Of a stretch of DNA of 64,000 bases, positions 10,272 through 21,503 are shown piece by piece. The stretch is from Crossaster papposus (taxonomy: Eukaryota > Echinodermata > Asteroidea > Velatida > Solasteridae), in the NCBI GenBank assembly GCA_037893245.1, contig JBAIAA010000532.1, positions 1-64,000 on the forward strand, given 5' to 3'. Numbering within the stretch: position 1 is the stretch's first letter; every line of letters starts with the position of its first letter. The notes under the pieces are model-generated. The model saw nothing but the letters and a program-made list of their open reading frames with translations. It did not search any database and was not told where the DNA came from. Both the position numbers and the translations under genes were made by a program.

Positions 10272-11707
10272 GTACGTATGATATATCCCTCGGGGGTTAA
10301 AGGTATAGTGTTCACCATTTGTCAGTTGTGCAATGTTATTGTTTGAAGCAGCAAAAGTGCTAAAAATCTTGGCAACTACCCTGATATGAAGTTATCATCT
10401 CTGTGAAAGCTGAATATTAAAATAAAAAATATTCTAAGATTTCAATTCAACATTTTCCCAAGTCACAATTTGAATTGCGACCACAATTATGAGCATTTGC
10501 AAGTCTCGCACATAAAAGTAATGATTAAACTTCGGGGCACCTCCGAGCCGCTGGCTGTAGGACTTTTACGTGTGGTTGATTTTGTTTTTTTAAATTTACA
10601 AAGATCTGAACCATGAAATGGCCATAAATATGGATGTTAAATTCATAATTATTTTACAAAAAACATGCATCACCGTCAATTTTTTTAAAGAAAAGTGGGA
10701 AAAAAGTTTAACAGCTAGGTTGCAACGTAATTGGCTCATTGTCGGAAAGAGAAAAGCCTGGCCCCAAAAATCTCTGTATTGCATGCTCTGGCGCTGACGG
10801 TTGATTTTAAATTAATTTTTAAATTTTAAATCTTTTGCACCTTTAAGATGACGTCACATGCCACATGACGTCACATATCATGACATGCGAGTATTATGCA
10901 CGAGTTCAGTGTTCGTTCTGAGTATATTTTGTGCAAAGTTTCACTGAAATTAAAGTCAGTTTATTGGCAAAAGTGATCCCAGGAATGAAACGTGTACAAA
11001 GTCTATGTGATTTGTGTTACCCCAGGACCTGGGAAAAAGACAGAAAAAAGGCTTGTTTGTCGTTCAAGAAAACTATTTGCTTTACACGCGTTGAAGCTCC
11101 TATTTGATGTGCCCAGAAGTTTGGTTTCTTTTTAAGTCCCCTACGTGTACATTCTCAAGGTCAACTTACACACTCTAATTATTGTAGCTACACATGTCAC
11201 GTACTGAACTGACCAATAATAGCACTCACGCGCGCGTCTGTGTAATTCCCATGCGTGTGCGTATCATTCACAGATTACGAACCAGCTACCGGTACTAATG
11301 GGAATTTTTGTTCAAGGCTCAAAGAAGCATCTTTGGAAATCACCTTTAGTGTTTTCTTCAAAATGACAGCATGCAAAAAAAGAAGAATTTTACAGGGAGC
11401 ATCGAGTAATTATCTTTACAAGTAGGCCTTTCAACAGTATTTTGGTTGGTTACTTTTTGGATAGCTGCAAAATAGCTAGATAAAAATGGGGTATCCCACA
11501 TCACATCAGTCAACAATTTTAAATATGTAAACTACATACCAGTAGTTCTTACTTTATCTTACTTTGCTGCAATGAATGTTGTGTACGCACAGGTACATGT
11601 ACATGTATACAAAAACAAGGCCGAACACGCAGAAAGGTAGATAAACAAAAAGTCCAAAACACTGTTAGAACTTTATACAAATCACTCATCATAATTCTTA
11701 TCCACAG

Positions 11708-11786
11708 AAGAAACAGGATGCTACTGTGACTGTTACCAGTAAACAGGATTTAAAGGCATTGGAAATTAAAGCTCAAATTCTTTGAG
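11708..11786 (+). pseudogene. Exon E3, copy b, frameshifted
   Basis: Matches 7448-7525 with one extra base in ATTAAAGCTC and ends in TGA just before the donor (GAG|gtgtaa). Either this copy is broken, or copy a lost a base and this frame (ending KAQIL) is ancestral. Confidence 0.45.
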
Positions 11787-11975
11787 GTGTAAGACTTTTA
11801 TTATTAAGGCTTACACACTTTTTTATAACCTTTTAACAGAATTAAAACTATTTTAAAGAGATTGAGATTAGTCTTGTGGAAAATAAGAACTTAATCAGGT
11901 AAAAGTGAAGTTTGTTGCACCCTAATGCAATTTTTTGTACATGTACTATAAAATGTTTGTGTAATTTTTCCACAG

Positions 11976-12062
11976 GGTAGAAAAAGAAAGTTTGTCGATG
12001 CATTTTCGTCTGATGAATATGACAAATTGGGGCGAAGCAAGAAGATGAAATATGATTTTGAG
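11976..12062 (+). CDS. Candidate exon E4, copy b (29 codons, basic)
   Basis: Acceptor TTTTTCCACAG, 87 bases open in phase 0, donor GAG|gtaagg. The peptide begins GRKRKFVDAFSSDEYD and ends SKKMKYDFE. The GRKRK and RSKKMK clusters look like nuclear localisation signals, so a nuclear protein is plausible (inference). Copy a at 7706 is broken. Confidence 0.5.
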
Positions 12063-12365
12063 GTAAGGGGGAAAGAGGGTGAGGGGTCGGAAGAGCGTGG
12101 TTATTTCAACTTTTTTCTGCAGACTCAATTTCAGAACCTGACCACGTTCCCCAATAACTGGTTAATCCAGTTTTCTGTAAAGAGTACTTTGGGTACAATT
12201 TATGTATGTACCGGTACATATAACCCCCTAAAAAAATGTTCCCTCCCGTATAAGGTGAGGTTAGCGCTTGTGGCACAGTACATGTATTACCATGCATCAC
12301 GTATGCATTGCCCATCCTGATGAAATTTGAGGCCGTGGAAAACACTGATTTCCTATTATTTTTAG

Positions 12366-12395
12366 ACTGATTTAACTTGGAAGGAAGAACGATAG
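12366..12395 (+). CDS. Candidate terminal exon E5
   Basis: After a TATTTTTAG acceptor the phase-0 reading is TDLTWKEER then TAG. The exon at 18927 ends in a similar way (DDLTDKQR then TAG). This may be a last coding exon of a shorter transcript or a lost sense codon. Confidence 0.3.
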   Translation, partial: TDLTWKEER

Positions 12396-12975
12396 CAATA
12401 TGAAGTTCAACTTATTGGTTGCGTTCATTTAGCTAACCGAGTCGACAAGGGTAAATCAGATCAGTCGGGTTAGACACAAGTTAGCCACAAGAGCCATGCT
12501 CAACGAACGCTCAAACGCGGGCCATTACAATCAACACGTGGTCGCAGCCGTGGCTGATAGCCACTGACAAAACCTTATCATCGGACTGATTATTCCTTTG
12601 AGATTTACTGCTTTCCCATCAGTCGCAAACAAGTAACAACGTCGGGCTGGCATAACAGCTTCTAAAATCACAATGAGCTTATTAAATAATGTTTAGACCC
12701 CCAATAAAAACTAATTGAACATATTCACTGTCTGCCCACCATATTTGTCTGTTACTTGAACTGAACAACCCATGTGTTTGACGTCTTTCACCAGTGACTC
12801 TGCTCCCCAGGCAGGGTCTGTGGTGGCTGACCTTGGTGAGCCCTGAGTATGATGTCATAACTATAACCTAACGACTGGGGGCTGGGGGGTAACCCATGTT
12901 GACTTGGGTGAGCTAAACAAAAGCACCCATCACAGGGACACACAAATACTTCAAGTCTTGAAGCTTATTTCCTTC
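12396..12975 (+). other. Non-coding sequence between exon copies
   Basis: No exon-like stretch or recognised repeat. Short inverted GCGTTCA/CGAACGC occurrences near 12420 and 12510 are too weak to call. Confidence 0.35.
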
Positions 12976-12979
12976 ACAG

Positions 12980-13033
12980 ATTTTGGAAGAAAATTCTCCA
13001 CTATCTGATTATCAGCCTCCACTCAATAAAAAG
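12980..13033 (+). CDS. Candidate exon E2, copy c (18 codons)
   Basis: Acceptor CCTTCACAG, 54 bases in phase 0, donor AAG|gtatag. The peptide ILEENSPLSDYQPPLNKK is diverged from copies a and b but keeps the frame through an in-frame loss of nine bases. Flanking intron similarity ends near 13300. Confidence 0.5.
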
Positions 13034-13300
13034 GTATAGTGTACCATTTGTCAGTTGTGCATTTTTATTGTTTGAAGCAGCAAAAGTGCTCAAATTTTAG
13101 ACAACAACAATGATATGAAGTTTCCTCTCTGTGAAAGCTTTATATTCAAAGAAAACAATATTTTAAGGTTTCAATTCAACCCTTGCCCAAGTCACAATTT
13201 GAATTGCGACCACAATGAGCATTTGCAAGTCTTGCACATAAAAGTCTTGATTAAACTTCCGGGCACCTTCGAGCCGCTGGCTATAGGACTTTTAAGGATG

Positions 13301-13860
13301 TGTCAGGGATGTGTCCTTCATTTACACCGAAAGCCAACACAATCACACCTAGTGAGTACATAGTATAGTGAGACACAAATTTGTGCTGTGTGTTTTTGCA
13401 GGGTTTAGACCACCTACTTCTTGGAACTTACATGTATTCAATAAGTCCAGCTGGTTTTTGTTTTGCCGCGCCACAGACGGTGGCTTTATTAGCACTTTAG
13501 CGTTGTTGTAACTCCTTGATATAGGCACTTACAAGTACATGTAAGGGTCTATGTAATGTGTTTTTTATTATCTTAAATTAAAGATTATATTTAAATGAGT
13601 GATTTCCAGTATGTACAAATTAATAATTCGATTAATAAATATGATTTAAAAAAATCATAAAGTGTTTGGGGAAGTGGCCCTACCCCTAGAATGGTACCTC
13701 ATTAGCATATAAAATTTGCATAATCGTGAAGTACGTTTGGGAACTCGGCCGGCCAGTAGCTGAGCTACTTAGCGGCCGTGCTGCTACTCACGTGCACAAT
13801 TGATGCAGAATCATTTAGTCCAGTTCGATTATCGATTAGTTCTGGATTTTCTTCATTATT
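13301..13860. other. Unassigned sequence
   Basis: No gene, clear repeat or RNA seen. It separates the third exon copy from the THAP/BEL insertion. Confidence 0.35.
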
Positions 13861-13867
13861 CATAAAA

Positions 13868-14040
13868 ATGCCAGCCAGATGTGTTGCTGCAGGTTGCGGC
13901 AACACAATAAAGCTGGTGTGAGCATCCAACTGACCCAAGGTTTCGACAGATTTGGACATCAGCAGTCAGGACGACCACGCTATATGCAACGACCACTTCA
14001 AGCCCAAAACTGTGATCGTAGCACAAAGCGACGCCCAAAT
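13868..14040 (+). pseudogene. THAP zinc-finger domain remnant
   Basis: Starting at ATG 13868 the reading MPARCVAAGCGNT matches the N-terminus of the C2CH THAP DNA-binding domain. Two other frames continue it: PTDPRFRQIWTSAVR (the FP...W region) and AICNDHFKP (the second C...H pair). At least two frameshifts separate these pieces, so no intact domain remains. THAP domains occur in P-element-like transposases and in domesticated host factors. The source cannot be told from this fragment. Confidence 0.7.
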
Positions 14041-14157
14041 ATTCGTAAATATTCGTTTACAGGCGGCACCATACACTCGCGGTAAATGAGTAAATTAAAA
14101 GAAGAAAACTTGAATTTTTTTGTCTTTTAGCACTGTTGAAGTACAAAACGAAGAAAG

Positions 14158-15500
14158 ATGAGTGAATTGAAAGATAGTTTGGATAGTTTGTCTCATGCGT
14201 CGTCACATGACAGCAGAGTGTCATCCAAGACTAATTTAAGTTTTCACACAGATGCAGAATTCAAAACAGCCAAACTCAAATACCATCAAAAGGCACTTGA
14301 AAAGAAACAGGAGCTTGAAGAGAAAGAACTAAAGCTACGACAAGAAAAGGAACGTCTCAACTTAAACACAGAAATAGAAATCAAAGAGACAAAACTGGCC
14401 ATACTTGAGAGAATCGAAAAGGACTCGATCAAGACTCGTGCGTCTTTTGACCTTTGTGAAAACGACAAGCGGCCAAGCGATGCGGTCAAAGACTGGTTAG
14501 CAGAACATGATGAAATAGGCCCACCTCAACTCACCCCTCATTTTCCACAGCCGCAAAATAAACCAAGGGTAGAGGAATCTCTTTGGTTGAGGCCTAACCA
14601 GTTGTTTCATGATGATTCAATAAAGCCACCAGACCATTTTAAAGACACGCAACAACAAGAGTCGCAAGTATGCCCAGGACAAAATGGGAGAAACCTGAAT
14701 CAAGGTGATGCAACAAACACCACAGGTAGGCTAAATGTTATGAAGCAACAGGGCGATCTAACTAAACTGCTTTGGAGGCTCAGGTAAAATCTACTTTGCC
14801 ACGCAGAGCCATACAAGTGTACGGCGGCGACCCCTAGGATTATGCAAGTTGGCTGACTGCGTTTCAACACGGGATTGAAGAAAAAACTACAAATGACGGA
14901 GAAAGCTCAACTTTCTTGAGCATACACTAGAGGTGCACCTACATGTAAAGGCTCTGATTTGTAGTTGTATGCAACTACCGCCAGACAAGGGTTATCAGCA
15001 GGCCAAAAAGCTGTTGAAAAAGAAGTACGGCAACAAGTATCGTATAAATGAAGAAATGATGTGAAAAGCTAGAGAATGGCCTGAAATAAAAAACAACGAC
15101 TCAAAAGCATTGAAGAAATTATCCTTGTTTATCCATGAATGCGCTAACACTGTAACTTCACTGGATATCAACGGCGAGTTAGACTACGCTGCTATCATCA
15201 AGACACTGGTTAATAAGTTACCATACAACTTGAGGAACAAGTGGAGACACAAGGTGGACTACATGGAAAAAAATCAACAAAGAAGTACCAGTTTCAAGGA
15301 CTTGGTAGAATTTGTAGACAGACTAGCAAGAGTCGCATCAAATCCAGTGTATGGAGAAATCACTACAGTGAAAGGTGATAAGGGATACAATAAGTATCAA
15401 AACGAATTCAAGAAAAATACCAAAAGCTCCAACAAACGTTACTTCCCCGAAAAACCAGACGTATCTATATAAAACCCCATCCAGCAATGGTACTCCTGAC
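14158..15500 (+). pseudogene. gag: BEL/Pao LTR retrotransposon gag, broken
   Basis: The first open part (14158-14787, 209 codons) is a serine-rich start followed by a long charged coiled coil (KALEKKQELEEKELKLRQ). After frameshifts and stops the reading continues with VYGGDP and W..FQ motifs near 14820-14870 and an open part at 15110-15472 (ALKKLSLFIHECANTV, LVEFVDRLARVASNP). This order is the usual BEL/Pao gag (DUF1759-type) layout. The fragment interrupts the duplicated exon array. No LTR is visible at its left. Confidence 0.8.
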
Positions 15501-15740
15501 GCATGTATTTTCTGCAATGGAAAGAATCACTCCATAGCAGTATGCCGAAAACTCAATGCCAAGAAAAACAAAGACAAAATTGAGTTTATGAAGACAAAGG
15601 GTCTTTGTTTCGGCTGCCTGAAGAAAGGTACCCACATCAGTAAAGACTGCACCAGGAGACTGACATGTAATAAGTGTGGACGGCAGCATCCAACAATTCT
15701 CCATCGTGACGGCCAAAAAAGTAAAGTAAAGTGGCCTTGA
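15490..15740 (+). pseudogene. gag: BEL/Pao gag zinc-knuckle region
   Basis: Three cysteine/histidine clusters occur in order: CIFCNGKNHSIAVC (C-x2-C-x4-H-x4-C), CFGCLKKGTHISKDC (one residue longer before H) and CNKCGRQHPTILH. This triple arrangement before the protease is typical of BEL/Pao gag-pol and binds nucleic acid. It is in a different frame from the upstream gag piece, so at least one frameshift separates them. Confidence 0.85.
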
Positions 15741-15789
15741 TAAGTCGAATGAAGCCAGTAAAACAACAACAAGTAATGCAAGTCGTAGT

Positions 15790-16148
15790 CATACTGGGGC
15801 CGGCGACGGCGAATACTGACCAGCGGTCATACCAGTCATGGTTCAAGCAAAGAATCTGCAAAGACTGTTAAAACGTATGCCTTTCTCGACGAAGGAAGTA
15901 ACTCGGTATTCTGCTCAGAAAAACTTTGCAAACAATTGAATATGAAAGGTCGGAAATCAAAGCTCTGCATCCAGACAATTACAGAACGCACGCTGGTAAA
16001 AAGTTTTGCGGTAAGCGGCCTAGAAGTATCTGACATGGAGTTAAGAATCACGGTTCCTCTACCAGAAGCATATACCCAAGATGCAATACCAGCATCGAAG
16101 GAAGATGCCGTAGTGATGGCAGACATCGAAGAATGGCCATATCTTTAA
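15790..16148 (+). pseudogene. pro: BEL/Pao retropepsin-like protease fragment
   Basis: The reading contains AFLDEGSN, the active-site D-x-G region of BEL/Pao aspartic proteases, followed by FCSEKLCKQLN and a conserved LEVSDMELRITVPLPE stretch. It stops at 16148, right beside the junction with duplicated segment C (from about 16168). Reverse transcriptase and integrase are absent here. Confidence 0.8.
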
Positions 16149-16167
16149 AAAGAAATCGAAATACGAG

Positions 16168-16328
16168 CGAGCAAGGCCAGAAATGTCTAAGCAGCGAGCA
16201 AGGCCGGAAATGCGTGGGTGTGCTTCCCGGTACAATCGACCTGAACACGCTTCGGATCGAGTTTCGTTAAAAATAATCCTGCGCGTCGGCTCGGTGATGT
16301 TAAAATAATCACAGTCCGAACTGGTTAA
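16168..16328. mobile_element. MITE, AACCAGTTCGC family, right half
   Basis: Matches 8447-8605, including the doubled GAGCAAGGCCGGAAATG and the AACTGGTTAA end. The left half is missing at the BEL junction. Confidence 0.8.
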
Positions 16329-16547
16329 AGAGAGCAACCAAAATGACAACAGCAAAAAACATGCAATGTCACGTAACCAAAGCTGCACGACAGTGTCGTT
16401 TTTGTTGTTGTCGAACAGTGCCTTCCGAACATTATGAAATGAACATGCTACTTTTGCTAGAGAGATTTTCCTGCAATTGTTTTGCATTTGAACTAGACCA
16501 ATACACAACGACGCACTAATTCGTGCTTGTTTTGGTTTTGTTGTCAG

Positions 16548-16616
16548 CTGCTGGCTCCTAAAACCTCACAAATAAAAGATCCTACATCGGGGTTTACAAC
16601 TCCACCAAACTATTGG
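16548..16616 (+). CDS. Candidate exon X, copy b (23 codons)
   Basis: Same sequence, splice signals and phase as 8833-8901. Confidence 0.3.
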
Positions 16617-16786
16617 GTGCAGCACGAGGCATGGCATTCCAGTCTCACTAGTTTTTGTTTAGTTTCAGCTACATGTAAATCTGAGTCGGACCCCTGACAA
16701 CCTTTAGGTGATTTGGCACGGAATGACCATGAACATTATTTTGTTTCCTATTAATTAAATGACAATGTTTATTCCTTTGTCAGCAG

Positions 16787-16864
16787 AATAATGTAATTCC
16801 ATCTGCACTTAATAATGAAGATAAGGTGCGTGACGAAAAGATTCAGAATGAGAGAATGCAAATG
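16787..16864 (+). CDS. Candidate exon E6, copy b (26 codons)
   Basis: Acceptor CTTTGTCAGCAG, 78 bases in phase 0, donor ATG|gtgagc. It begins NNVIPSALNNEDKVRDEK. The first eight codons are an in-frame addition relative to copy a, created around a repeated AATAAT(G). Confidence 0.5.
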
Positions 16865-16943
16865 GTGAGCTTTCAGATTTGTAAAAGTTATTATTACCAC
16901 TAAAACCTAAACACCATCAGAGGAATTTTTGGGGCACCAAATA

Positions 16944-17299
16944 CAGGGTGTTAAAAAAATATGCAACTGCTTACAGTATTTCCACTATTCAGAGACCTAC
17001 AGTTTTGATAAAGTTTGTTGGAAAGAAAACGATACCAAGAACTCCTGATTCGGTGCAGTAGTTTTGATTCCAGTGCCATTTTTGTGAACCAAAGTCAGGG
17101 GCTCTAATTAGGATCATAGCACAAAGTGTACACCAAATTAAAGATGTAACCCCTGACCTTTGTTAACACAAAAATGGCGCTGAATCAAAACTACTAAACC
17201 CCAAAAAAAGTTCTTGGTATCATTCTCCTAACAAAATTACCTATCCATATATCAAAAGTGTATCTGAATAGGAGTATGATGTTGCAGTTTTTTACCCTA
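16944..17299. mobile_element. Foldback element with CAGGGTGTT end
   Basis: A TA at 16942 precedes CAGGGTGTTAAAAAA. The arms include ATACCAAGAACTC and its inverse, GTAGTTTTGATTC and its inverse, and TATTCAGA and its inverse. They meet near 17110. The copy at 9190-9296 is truncated at the G tract. Confidence 0.75.
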
Positions 17300-17309
17300 C
17301 ATGTTTATC

Positions 17310-18190
17310 AATATTCGTAAAATTCGTCAATTGTTTATCAAATGTACTTGTCCGGTTTTGTTTCATGTTTTTTCTATTTTGTCCATTTTAATTTTTTGGG
17401 GGTGGGGAGTGGTTTGATTTTGTTTTAATATGAGGCTGGAAAATGGGGCTAGGTTTCGTTTTCTTGAGGGCTGAAACTTGGACGATTCGAACTTCGCAGT
17501 GATGTCAGCTCGCTTTTTGAAGATTGTGGCCGGGGTGCTGGACACAATTTCGTACTGCCACCTTTAACATCTGCCTTCTTGCGACCTAAATCTAAGAAGG
17601 TGATAATCTCCACCTTGGTCAAACTGTTCAATTGACAGTGCCGCGTTCAGGAGGCACGCTTATGTGTTTGGGCAGCACATGAGCTGCCATAAAGAAATCA
17701 TCTCGCAGCACGGAAACAATAAACACACATTGTCTGTCTTTGAATAGCTGCTAGTAGCGAGACACAAAAAGCTGATGTGCATTTGCGAGCATGATCACTG
17801 CGCCAATTAGTATCTCTTCAAATTGAATGGGTTCATCGATTGATAGGTTGTTTGCCAAAACGCTAGTGTAAAATAGACAACAATAGATTTTGACTGGACT
17901 AAACCACAGAAAGCGCTCGTCTTAACCGAAATGTCATGTTACCAGAGCTCATACTAAGGAATTTTTTGTTCACGTAGAAAGGTGTACAGTTTGGTTGGGA
18001 CTTTCAAAAAAGCTCGTCTTAAACGGAATCTCGTCTTAAACGGAATCTCGTCTTAAACGGAATCTCGTCCTAACCGAGCCCGTATTAACGAGAGTCAACA
18101 GTTTTTTCCTCAAAGCCATCCAATTTGTAAATCTTATTGTTATTATTTGGTTTTTAATCTGCAAGCAGATTGAACATTTCTGGCTGTTTG
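17310..18190. other. Intron-like sequence with a 17-bp triple repeat
   Basis: At 18012-18080 CTCGTCTTAAACGGAAT repeats three times and then decays to CTCGTCCTAACCGAG. The adjoining TATTAACGAGAGTCAACAG resembles one end of a pogo/Tigger-type element, but no partner end was found. Nothing else is called. Confidence 0.5.
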
Positions 18191-18199
18191 TGATAAAAT

Positions 18200-18302
18200 A
18201 CATGGAAATGGACATGGACGTGGACGGGGAAGTGAACATGGACATGTACATGCTCTTAAACATGATATTGGGAATGTACATGGACCTGTACAAGTACATG
18301 TA
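18200..18302. repeat. ACATGGAC-rich simple repeat
   Basis: Reiterated ATGGACATGGAC and TACATGTACATG motifs, open on both strands by composition only. Confidence 0.6.
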
Positions 18303-18637
18303 GCTGGCACAGCCGAGTCACTTGCATTTGTAACGGTATGTTTCCTGTGGTTGCTCCAACAATCAATTTTGATACATGTAATCTAAAGCCCCCTCTAACA
18401 CTCCCCCCCCCCCACCCCAAAAAAAAAAAAAAATATTCATTTGATAAAAAGCCAATTGTCTAAAAAATACATTTATGTACAGTTCTGAGCAAACAATTAA
18501 TTATTTGATTATTTATTTAATAAATTAATTCTAAGGCACGTTTTACTCAGATAAATTACATGTACGAATTTACAAAGTAATAATGGCCCAAAACATCCTA
18601 ACGAAACTATACATTATTTATAATGTTTTCAAGTACA

Positions 18638-18674
18638 TGTAGTGCATGTACAATGTACATGTGTACGTGCACTG
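18638..18674. repeat. Palindrome around ATGTACAATGTACAT
   Basis: AGTGCATGTACA and TGTACGTGCACT flank a short centre and can form a hairpin. It is one of many TACATGTA-type palindromes in the window. Confidence 0.6.
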
Positions 18675-18926
18675 TAAGATCTTGACATACAAATCTAGAG
18701 GGCAGCTTAAGACTTGCAACTATTGTTTTAAACCCAGATAAATTCTTCCCTACGGTATTTCTAAAATGCGCAATTTCATAAAAACTAATGCACGTGTGTT
18801 CACGTACCCGGTACTTTGGTCCCCATACAGCTAGGGAGCTATGGTACCGGTACGTATCCACGTACAGTATTATATATATTCCATGAATTGCTTTTATAAA
18901 ATAAAACTTAATTTTTTCTTTACCAG

Positions 18927-18965
18927 GAGGAAAACCCTGATGACTTAACCGACAAACAACGATAG
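18927..18965 (+). CDS. Candidate terminal exon E7
   Basis: Acceptor TTTCTTTACCAG, then in phase 0 EENPDDLTDKQR and TAG. The acidic/charged character matches the other candidate exons. Its end resembles E5 (12366-12395). No polyadenylation signal is identified with confidence. Confidence 0.4.
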   Translation, partial: EENPDDLTDKQR

Positions 18966-19419
18966 CTGAAAGAAATTGAGGCCTTCAAAGTTTGTAACCC
19001 CTAACGATGACTTCTTGATTTTTATTTGGGCATGAAATTGTATTATCTTCAGTCATGAATGAAGATGGTCCTCAAAAACTCAAACTTTTCAAACGGTAGA
19101 CTTCTCGCCAACTGGTCTACTAAAAGTACTACCACTGGAGTTCTCTCAATGAACTACCGGTACATTTACGATCGAAACCTGTGTGACTGAAGAAAAAACA
19201 ATTTCATGCCAAAATAGTGATTTTAGTATAGCGTCCATCTTAGAGGACAATGCTTTGTTTTGCTGGAATATTCTTGCGTGAATCTTTTGTGCATTCATTG
19301 TTACTGAACTACATGTACATGTACCGGTAATTGCATTCAGAAATCTAACCGGGCTGTCAATGTCAGTCATGCCATGTTACCCTCAGTCAGAGTTGTAATT
19401 GAGTCAATCAGACAAGAAA

Positions 19420-19730
19420 CGTCAGAAGTTCTTGAAAAATGGTGTCCCCCAAGGGTCAGTCCTAGCCCTCTTGCTGTTCAACGTATACGTATCGGATCTG
19501 CCAAGAAGTACGTTGTACGCTAATGATATCGCGCTGGTGAACACCAGTGCATCACTACAATCGATAGAAAGAAAGCTATCGACAGATCTCACAGATCTTA
19601 GTCGATACTTCCATAAATGGAGACTTAAAATTAACACAATCAAAACAGTCTGTGGCCTGTTCTACCTAGGCAATACCGAACTTGTTGTGAGGTGTCGAAA
19701 TCAAAAAATTCCCTTTGAGAAGCCTCCAGC
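19420..19730 (+). pseudogene. Non-LTR retrotransposon RT fragment
   Basis: The reading has GVPQGSVLALLLFNVYVSDL, the RT palm region, then TLYANDIAL where the catalytic box should be YADD. The alanine is present but the first aspartate is asparagine. LSRYFHKWRLKINTIKT is the expected downstream segment. Residues before and after are missing. It is an inactive Jockey/CR1-like fragment unrelated to the LINE at 33776. Confidence 0.8.
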
Positions 19731-19869
19731 CAGTAGATTAATTAACGGTATACATTTCATTCACAAATCATTCGCAAGTCTATTCACAAGTCAGTTCAAA
19801 AGTATTAAAAGGAACAATAACAAATTAAGGCATGGTTTTTGTCAAAGTACATTTAAATAGCTTGTGGGT

Positions 19870-21000
19870 TGACTAGCGACTGAAAGACTTGTGATCGACT
19901 TGTGATCGACTTGTGAATGACTGACTCGATTACAACTCTGTCCTTAGTTAACTAAAATATAAGTAGTGCAGCGTATCAATTGAACCAATAGGAGTCAGTT
20001 TACAGAATTGTTAAAAACTACCACTTGATGGGTTTTGATACCGTAGCTCCTGGTAGGCACTGAGGGAGCTAGGGGAGGGTTCTAATGTACATGTACAGTA
20101 GTGTTTTGCTTAGTATTATTGCGTGTGTATGCATTGCTTTCCAGTAAAGTCTCTTTAGAGAACCTATAGAATTAAGGCCAATTTTTATTTTACTTGAGTA
20201 TACATGTAATCTTAATTGTCAGGCATAATATTTGACATTCGATTGAGGGGGGCGGGGAATGGAAAAAGTGTTTCAGCAGAGCCTAAAATGTGGTCTGCAG
20301 TACAGAATGCCAAAAACTTATGGACACAAAAATGAAAATCCTAGTAAAACGGAACAAAATATCATGCCTGATTTAATGATCTAAGAAGATACCACTATTA
20401 CAAATTGTAAAAAATCTCTTATGTGCATCCACTTAAAAAAAAAAAAACATTACGAGTGTCGACTTTTCCCAGGCGATCCCTACAAGTACATGTATTGTAT
20501 TCTTTAAAAAGTCACATTTTGTGTATTTTTTATAACGACCTCAAATGACCCCTACATGGCCTCTGACCTATTTTAAAAGCGTTGATGAACCCAAAAATCA
20601 CTCCATCCAAGTTGCACTCCAACGGTACTGCAGGATTGTATTGAGCACTCACCAACACCAAGCATTTGTGTGCGTGACAAAATTGGGGAATTTGTGCAGA
20701 TTCAGCATACTTTTTTAGGAATGATACCCAAGAGGTTAGGGTGAAAGGTCTCAGTTGAGTTTTAGTGACGTGTAATTTGCATTTTCAAGTAAAATATAAA
20801 TTGGCCTTGCATGTAAATGTATGCTATGTAGTTCGGTGTATTTTTATGTTATTTTAAAGGTTAATTAAAATAATTAAGGGAAGTTTTCCATGCTTCTTTG
20901 GTGTAGTGTGTATTATAAACTTTACAATTAAATTGGTTCTTTGTTAGCACTAAAAAATAAGAAATTTCTAAAGAGACATACATGTATTGCAAGGAAAACA
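19870..21000. other. AT-rich non-coding sequence
   Basis: No gene or structured repeat found. Confidence 0.4.
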
Positions 21001-21007
21001 ACAGCAC

Positions 21008-21503
21008 TAAGGCCGAAACAGGTGTCTAGAGCTACGGTCTACAGCTACAGCTACGAGGCGCTAAGGCAAATGGAATTCGGATGCGGCTACGGTAGAGCCT
21101 ACAGCTAGTTACTGCACCCCCAAGCGATGCTTGAATTAGTGTTTGCAAAATTACGATGTAAGAATTTACAACAATTATCGTCTGCTAGATGTTACGCAAT
21201 GTTTGTTTACAGCCAGTCGAAATACCTGATGATATTGACGTATTTGTTGATCTGTTAGTTTAAATTCAATGCACTATCAATGAAAAATAAACAAAAATTT
21301 GCTCCAAAATTAACGTTAGTGCTGCCGCTATTTTGTTTTGCCTGAGCTAGACAACTTCTTTTACTGCTAGATTTTTGTGACGTTGTAGCCGTAGCTACAT
21401 GTAGCTGTAGTTCTAGACGGCATTTCGGACAGCGCTACAAAATGGCCGACGCAGACAATAGCCGTAGCTGTAGCTCTAGACACTCGCTTCGGACACGGCC
21501 TAA
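21008..21503. mobile_element. Foldback MITE, TAAGGCCG ends
   Basis: Left end TAAGGCCG, then GGTGTCTAGAGCTACGG. The right end reads the inverse (GTAGCTCTAGACACTCG ... CGGCCTA). The arms are rich in GTAGCTGTAGC/GCTACAGCTAC. No coding sequence. Confidence 0.75.

Larger units (their letters stand above)
9404..12330 (+). repeat. Duplicated exon/intron block B
   Basis: Second copy of 4938-8035, about 4.4 kb downstream, on the same strand. Small insertions and deletions are scattered along it. It lacks the 250-bp segment corresponding to 5624-5882. Confidence 0.85.
16168..17050 (+). repeat. Duplicated segment C, copy 2
   Basis: Near-identical to 8447-9296. Unlike copy 1 it continues into the complete foldback at 16944-17299. 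Confidence 0.85.
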
